Below, in pieces: positions 58,401-64,000 of a stretch of 64,000 nucleotides of DNA. The number at the start of each line of letters is the position of its first letter. The first letter of the stretch is position 1. Source of the stretch: Nautilus pompilius (lineage: Eukaryota > Mollusca > Cephalopoda > Nautilida > Nautilidae); assembly GCA_018389105.1 (NCBI GenBank), contig JACATO010000334.1, positions 1,054,001 through 1,118,000 on the forward strand. Reading direction: 5' to 3'. The position numbers and the translations under genes were made by a program. The notes below the pieces were generated by a model. The model was not told the DNA's origin and ran no database searches. It saw only the letters and a list, made by a program, of their open reading frames with translations.

Positions 58401-61400
58401 TCAAATGTACATAACTAATATTCTCAGTCCTGAATAAAAGACTACAGCCTATATTTACCTTCAAAATTTGTAGCATATCTCCAGCTTAAGATCCTTTTAG
58501 TAATTAATTCAATCAATTTCTAAGTGCAATAAAACTGCAACAACTACCTGTGTAGAAAAATTGATTAAATGGTGCATCATTTTTGTGGAGTCCCACACAG
58601 AATAAAAACAATGGCAAACCTTGTAAATAAATTGGTTGGTAAACAGAAAATAAACTGTGCCAAACATATCCGACACACTTTCAGGTTCTAGTAGCCTTCT
58701 TCGGGATAACTGATAGAAAACGAGTGGACAGTATATCGCATTTGAGGTGCATACTCATCTTCTGAGCTTCCATACCTATTATGTCAAGCTCTGGCCATTT
58801 AGGTTTAATTTTTTGAACACTGGATATGTAAACTATTTATTAGTCGGGCAGAGTTTTGGAATTCGTTAAGAAACTCCAAACAATAGCTTTTCACCACCAA
58901 TAACCTCCCCATAAACAATCTTTTGTTGTTTCATTTATCTCTTTTCTCTGTCTAAAAAAAGTTGACTACAGTCACTGAAGCGCAAAATAATACGGACTCA
59001 CTGAGAAATTATTGACAGGTTAAATATCAGCTGGCAAAGCATCTGAGAGCGGCATGCAGTCTCACCTGGTCAAATACAAAGAGGTGCCATCACTCTTCAC
59101 CACCTTGGCTTTCAATGGCTTTTCTGGCTGTCCAACCTCGACATACCCAACACCTGTAGCTCTGGTAAAATAAAATCAAGCAACTTCCACAATTATATTC
59201 TCCAACAAATTATAAACTTGTCTTTTTAATATTGGTTTGTTTCTGTTTTAAATTCTCCTACCTGTTTTCTGGATAAAGAGAAAACAATTTTTCTCAAACA
59301 AAATATCTAACATTTGAGTTAAGAAAGCCATTTAAAAACTCTCAGATCCAACAGAGTAAACACAGCAACAAACAGATATTCTGCCAAAAAAATAGAATAA
59401 CTAGGATATGAGCTAGGAAAGAAGCAAATGAATTCTTAGCAATCAACAACTAAGCCAGGCAATTAATTGTATAGATTTTATCCCAATGCCCCTCTGATCA
59501 ACAACCATTAAGCTAATGAGATTCTGGTTTCTAAAATAAAATCTGCAGAAAGCCGTAGAACTGACTGTTCGATTTCCAGAAGTTTCATTGCCTTCAGTTT
59601 CTCTAGCAGTTCCGCAGCCTTTTTCCTGTACATAGCTTCTCCATGATATTCGGTAAATTGAATTCTCAGTCTCTGTCACCAAAGGAAAAAAAAACAAAAA
59701 GAATAAAAGCTGGGGTGCTTGTCATAAATTGATTTCCTTTTAAAATATTCTCAAAATATATTGAACATTAAGTGTTTCTTAGCCATGAATAATGGGCACA
59801 TGTGTTCATATACCTTAAAAGTCGGCTATGAACTTGTTGAACAAAAAACATCTTAGCTATAAATACTATTGTTCTACCATCCGTGCTCCACAATGCCAAG
59901 GGACTGCATTAATGCAGTCACAAAGAAATTAATGGTAAAACAAGACAAAAAGAAGCTGAAATAAAAACAGAGTCTGAAATAACTTTTAATCCCACAATGC
60001 AATGCTATTACATCTGACAAACTTCTCAGCTCTAGTAAAAAGGCTCAAGAGTTTGTTTTTTTTAGCCAGTAAACACTATTTGGTGATGCATATCCTTAAA
60101 AAATAGAACAAAACTTGTAATTCAGCAAGTAGGAAGACAATATTTGTCCCGTGTTTAATAGAAAGACGTGCTTTGAAAACACTACATTGTGAGGATAATC
60201 ACTAACAATGATGATAATTTATCACAGCACTACAACAGACAAACAGTAAACCACCACCCAAGCCAACTCTTTGCTCTACATATGAATTTAGAAGGAAAAA
60301 AAAAAAATGATGATCAAATAGATAAAAGTCTTGGATACTTCGTTTGTCTGGAATGTAAAAAAATAACTGCACGAGACAGAGATGAAGCAGCAACTACACC
60401 AGCTGCCATCAATGCAATAAAGTAAAATGGATGTAAGTCACAGTTCAATGCCTAAATACAAGCCAAACAATTTTTGCCTTGGATGCATTAAAGGTGTCAG
60501 TAGAAAAGCAAACAAAAGGTTAATTTGATTTTGTTATTGTCAGTTTTTTTTTTTAGATTTGAAAATAAGCCATTATTAAAATTTTTTTAAATAAATAAAT
60601 TCAAAATAATCAGTTCACCTTGTACATTTTCACATATTCTTGAATGCTCAGATCACGGAATTTTTGCCAAAGACTCAAAACAGCATCAGCAGCCCCTTAA
60701 AAATAAAAAATAAAAAGAAAATTCACACACACACACACAGAGTATTGGAAATAATTATGGACACAGGGGAGAAAATGGGTGATAAAATCATATCTCATGT
60801 AAAAATGAAATGCTCTATAGTACAATCATGTGTTGATACGGTACACTGTGATTAGTTGTCATGTAAGCAATCAGAAAGTGCCACACCTGAAGGACTACAA
60901 AAGTATAGAAGTGGTAACAATGTAGTGTGGTCAGTAAAATGGCCTCTGGGAAGTAAATATAGCATGACATGGCAGGCATACAGAAATAGAAATCTTAGCT
61001 AGTGAAAGCTACTCCTGCAGCATACTGCAGCTTAACTTCATGTTTCAGAAGGAGCTGCATGCAAGTTTCTGAGGAGGATACACAAAACAGGTACTGTTGA
61101 CAACAGAGATGGTTGAGGAAGAAAGTCCAAAGTCTCCAAAAGTGACGTTAAGTACTATAGGGTATGTTCTCTGCATGATAAACAATGAGCCAGTAGAGAT
61201 CTTGTGAATGACCCAGCGGCAAGTACAGGTGTTAATATTTCTTCAAAAACAGGAAGATACACACATATTAGTGCAAAGTGGTCCCAGTGGATATGTTACA
61301 GCCTAAAAATCTTTGCTGAAGAAAGACAACCAATTGACAAGGCTGAGATGAGCAGCAGAAATTAAATGGTGGGATGATCAAATCTGGAAGGTGGTGATGT

Positions 61401-64000
61401 TTGCAGTTGGTTACAAGTTTTGAACTGGTTGGCAACAATCAATGGCAGTGTACAGCAGCTACAGTGAGAAATGGGGTAGATCGATACAGATGTGGGGCTG
61501 CATATCAGCCAAGAGTGTCAAAGATTTGCATAAAAAGGTATACTGACTGCTGATGGTACAAGCAGGTTCTCATCTATCATACTATTCCTTTGGGAAATTT
61601 CAATGAATGGGGACTCATCCTCCAACATGACAGTGATCCTAGGTACATATAACCATCATAATGAAAAAAGATGCCTTCACCTGAAAAAAGTCCTAATACG
61701 AACATCATTCAGGATATATGGAGTTATGTGGCTACTGAAAAAGTCAAACAGCAACTAAACACTTTGGATGAAATATGAAGAGAGCTACAGGATATTTGGA
61801 ACAACATTTCAGCCATACATTAATAACCTGTATGAGAGCATAAAAACAAGGTGTCATGTTCTATATAGAGCACAGGGCTCACATACCAAATAATAATGCA
61901 TTGTGTATGTATTATATACATCTCTTAGTTGCAATTACTCATTATCCATGCATAGCCTGTGTTTTTTCATAGTTATTTCCAATATTGTATATACAAACAC
62001 ACACAAGGAATGTTCAAACCTGGCTGGATACAGTTACAACAGTTCTATTTTCAACCAGGTTTCACTTGAACATCCTTAGCATTTCCAAATCACATCCCTG
62101 TCTTGTCATCAGTGTGCCCCAACACAGGAAATGGCAGTCTATTTTTAGGCAATTCTTTGGATAGCACAGGTGTCTTTTTAATTACAAGTATTCTGAAAAA
62201 TAGGTAATAACCTTGACACTGCGGCATGTGCACTCATTTATTTACCAATGTATTCAAATTAAAAGAAAGCATAAAGTACTTAACTGGGCTCTTCCATTAG
62301 AAATTTGTTTAAATAAGCCAATAAATTATTAAACTACTTTTTTTTCCTTTCTGAGAAAAAAAAAGAAGAATAAAAGGAATTCTGCATAAAATGCACAATA
62401 TTTTGCCTTAGACTATTTGGTGAAAGATATTAAAAAAACTTTCAGCAAAGAAAAACAAACATACCATTTTCAGATGCTATATTGTCTAATTATTTATTCA
62501 AGCGCTCAGCATAAATCTTTTAAAGTTTCAAAAAATAAAAATATAGAAAATCTTTTTTTTTTAGTTGCTGACCCTGAAATTCCTCTTAAATATTCAGAAG
62601 CTGGATCAGAACAGAAAGTTACTGGTGGTGTGTTAGTTGGAGAAATTAGATGGAATGCTTGGATGTCTCTCATCACCTTAGCAAGCAATGGTGTCGCCGT
62701 TAGCTGATACTACTGGAAAGGTGATGAGAGTTTCCCCAAATCAAACATCTGTTAAACACCTGTTCGAGCATTCATAGGCCACACTGGTGCATTGTACTCT
62801 GATTTCTACAAGAGATGAGGGCAGGAAAATCCCTACTATAACTCGTTTTTAGATATAGAAGGAAACACACGTGATTGGCTGCAGGAGTACCAAACCAAGC
62901 CAATCCAGATTGGGAATCAAAGTTGGATACCCACAGCAATCTAGTAATCTAACCACTGACTACTGCTCGACAGAGACCGAGTATCTTATAGACAGATGAA
63001 ACCTGCACAAAAAAAGAGCAAATTTATCAGTGTCAAGCCTTCAAATTGGAGTTTCTTTTTTTTCCTAATCAAAGGCAATGTTGGCTAGTTAAGGTACTCA
63101 GAAAGCAATCTGGATTGGGCAATTCTTACGTCATGGCACAAATGTCTTTTTCTTAAACATTTTTTATTTTTTTTTTACAAAAGTAGTAAATAAAACAGTA
63201 TTAACCTAAGTCATGTTGAGATAAAAACGTTACTGCATCCTTAAAAAAAAACGAGAGAAAAACACCAAAAAAAAAAAAAAAAACTAACCCAACTCCATTT
63301 TTTGGAAAACTTCCTGTCCCTGAGTGTAAGTACCATCCGTACCAGTTATGATGCCGTTCTTTTCCAGTTCCACATCTTTATTCACTTTTATGTAGACCTT
63401 ACGAAGAGGAATTAAAAAAAAAAAAAAATTTCAGGTTGCAGAAGCGAGTAAAACACCTAAAAGTTTGTCAAAATTTAAGAGTAAAACATCGGCCAAATGA
63501 AAGATGAGACAGTTAACATTTGCCATCATAAAAAAAAAAAACAACTTTTAATTTATTTTTAAAAATGCATAGGTAAAAATTTCCGCAATAAAATGCTCGA
63601 AATAGCTGCCATTACCTGAAGTAAGTGGTCCATTGGATTGTTGTCAAGTTCTTCCAAATTTCCATATTTCTGAAAACCAACAACTAGAAGACCTAGTTGG
63701 AAAAAAAAGAAAAAGAAAATATAAATGCACTATAAATTCATTTTTCTGTTTATCCTCACCGCCAAGTCTGCCTACCACCTAGCAACATTTAAAAAAGAAA
63801 AGAAAGAAAAAAAAGAATCCATAGGTTGTACATTGGCAGCCCTAACAAAGACGTTTTAGAATTTGTCCAAAATGAAGGACCGCTATATACTTACCAAACT
63901 GGGTTCCCCAATCTCCAAGATAATTCAGTCTGATTACATTGTGGCCCAAGATTTCATAAAGATTGCTGATGAAGTTACCGATTATTGTTGAACGCAGGTG
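46473..64000 (-). CDS. RARS2: mitochondrial arginyl-tRNA synthetase, last 14 exons (5' end outside)
   Basis: This enzyme charges mitochondrial tRNA-Arg. Exons in order: 63895-64000 (edge), 63616-63692, 63289-63397, 60619-60695, 59566-59672, 59066-59161, 58205-58265, 54361-54437, 51073-51206, 49753-49930, 49157-49252, 47739-47813, 46789-46852, 46473-46559. All junctions are GT-AG and the sum is 1344 nt, 447 codons plus stop, with no disruption. It starts at the last His of the HIGH signature ([11 protein letters not shown]), then [32 protein letters not shown], the KMSKS-equivalent [10 protein letters not shown] in exon 51073-51206, the anticodon-binding domain (QYAHARLC), and the C-terminus [28 protein letters not shown] and the TRRGD loop point to RARS2 rather than cytosolic RARS1. 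Its introns carry two MITE copies, a Tigger, a hAT, a Tc1 and a SINE. Confidence 0.97.
48952..48974. repeat. (CA)n microsatellite in a RARS2 intron
   Basis: About 11 CA dinucleotides in the intron between exons 47739-47813 and 49157-49252. Confidence 0.85.
50395..50997 (-). mobile_element. MITE copy without insertion (inverted partner of 51616-54272)
   Basis: This segment matches the reverse complement of the MITE at 51616-54272 along its length, for example GGCCTCCCAGGTCAACAGAG, the GAATCACGTGTATGG region and the TAAGTCG-type ends. It keeps the uninterrupted sequence AATGGTTATACCAC (read on the minus strand), where the other copy carries a Tigger. The right end is eroded: about 45 bp of the expected terminus is not recognisable. 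Confidence 0.85.
51616..54272 (+). mobile_element. ~640-bp MITE interrupted by a Tigger
   Basis: The termini CCGTATTTTTCGG and CCGAAAAATATGG are inverted, each flanked by TA (51614-51615, 54273-54274), the Tc1/mariner/pogo-type duplication. Removing the nested element leaves about 642 bp with no coding capacity. It lies in the RARS2 intron between exons 51073-51206 and 54361-54437. Confidence 0.88.
51919..53931 (+). mobile_element. pogo/Tigger-family DNA transposon (decayed), nested in the MITE
   Basis: TIRs begin CAGTTTTCCCTTG and CAGTGATCCCTTG and continue with ACTTCGC..TTCACTTAT(T/C)GCGG; the target duplication is TA. The transposase gene (+) is broken but ordered. First a CENP-B/psq-type DNA-binding start ([22 protein letters not shown], 52.15 kb), then the DDE_1 catalytic domain: [11 protein letters not shown] (first Asp, about 52.71 kb), [13 protein letters not shown] (second Asp, about 53.04 kb) and QAMDQGVI (third Asp, about 53.13 kb). 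The C-terminus is near 53.43 kb. At least four frameshifts or stops mark it as dead. It lies antisense to RARS2. Confidence 0.93.
54937..55429. mobile_element. MITE with MER2/Tigger-like termini
   Basis: The termini CAGGTTGAGAATCCCTTATC and, inverted, GAATTCTCAACCTG are flanked by TA (54935-54936, 55430-55431). The interior near both ends contains repeated 'aaaatccgaaa/ccaaaatctgaaa' motifs. The ends closely resemble those of mammalian MER2/Tigger elements. There is no coding capacity. Confidence 0.85.
55891..57305 (+). mobile_element. hAT-family transposon, internally deleted
   Basis: TIRs are CAGAGGTCTCCAAACT and AGTTTGGAGACCTCTG (perfect 16 bp). The 8-bp flanks, CTTTATTT and CTTTAGAT, agree at six of eight positions and fit an old hAT duplication. 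Two plus frames (56284-56619 and 56630-57025) encode the end of a hAT transposase of the type related to GTF2IRD2/ZBED-like proteins. The second contains the C-terminal dimerisation region: [20 protein letters not shown] then [20 protein letters not shown]. The BED finger and most of the catalytic domain are missing, and a frameshift separates the two frames. Confidence 0.92.
60738..61988 (+). pseudogene. degenerate Tc1-like transposon in a RARS2 intron
   Basis: The ends carry the inverted motif TATTGGAAATAATTATG on the left and CATAGTTATTTCCAATA on the right. The interior (+) retains scattered Tc1 transposase segments: [35 protein letters not shown]-like near 61.62 kb, and [35 protein letters not shown] at the C-terminus near 61.8 kb. 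Many stops interrupt it. Confidence 0.8.
62555..62980 (-). mobile_element. tRNA-derived SINE in a RARS2 intron
   Basis: Read on the minus strand, the 5' part has a box A-like GTCAGTGGTTAGATTACTAG and, about 30 bp on, a box B-like GGTATCCAACTTTGATTCC, a degraded RNA polymerase III promoter. A body of about 350 bp follows, ending in an A-run (the T-run at about 62.55 kb on the plus strand). This explains the plus-strand open frame ending at 62707, which would otherwise look like an exon behind a poly(T)-AG acceptor. Confidence 0.55.

Noticed and set aside
62417..62707. Plus-strand frame that looks like an exon behind a poly(T)-AG acceptor
   Set aside because: It is better explained as the antisense of a tRNA-derived SINE with an A-tail, inserted in a RARS2 intron.
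63895..64000. Cytosolic arginyl-tRNA synthetase RARS1 as the identity of the right-hand gene
   Set aside because: [23 protein letters not shown] and the GMSTRRGD loop fit the mitochondrial enzyme RARS2 better, as do the C-terminal exons.

Overview
The window is nuclear DNA of an animal, most likely an invertebrate bilaterian. It holds spliced housekeeping genes with kilobase-scale AT-rich introns, GT-AG splice sites, AATAAA signals, many microsatellites, and decayed Tc1, pogo/Tigger, hAT, LINE and tRNA-derived SINE copies. A mollusc or other lophotrochozoan fits best, but nothing in the sequence fixes the phylum. There are no bacterial operons, CRISPR arrays or phage.

Layout: (1) 765-1426 (-) is the first coding exon of a membrane-anchored JmjC/cupin-like protein. 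(2) 5064-5754 (-) is a complete two-exon SMIM13-like micro-membrane protein. It is head-to-head, across 254 bp, with (3) PSMB5, the proteasome chymotrypsin-like beta5 subunit, in seven exons at 6009-13507 (+). (4) 15014-17832 (-) is a reconstructed four-exon gene for an unidentified basic protein of 148 aa. (5) 17.8-35.9 kb is a CpG-richer region without a confident gene; it contains a minisatellite of ATF/CREB-like sites and a dead LINE. (6) 35988-36389 (-) is an intronless FRAT/GBP-type GSK-3-binding protein. (7) 37-41 kb carries a dead Tc1 element and a large GA-rich satellite. (8) GGCT, gamma-glutamylcyclotransferase, lies at 41665-45077 (+), with a long-TIR DNA transposon in its second intron. 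(9) From 46473 to beyond the right edge (-) lies RARS2, mitochondrial arginyl-tRNA synthetase. Its last 14 exons are in the window and join into one open frame of 447 codons from just after the HIGH motif to the stop.

The genes are unrelated housekeeping or signalling functions (proteostasis, glutathione turnover, mitochondrial translation, Wnt/GSK-3 control) and form no pathway cluster. Their introns hold most of the transposons. Two points stand out: the transposon in GGCT intron 2, which has long TIRs and a TAA target duplication and carries a protein family I cannot place in a named superfamily; and a nested Tigger-in-MITE whose related empty site sits 1 kb away in inverted orientation, so that the two MITE copies bracket the RARS2 exon carrying the KMSKS-equivalent loop.
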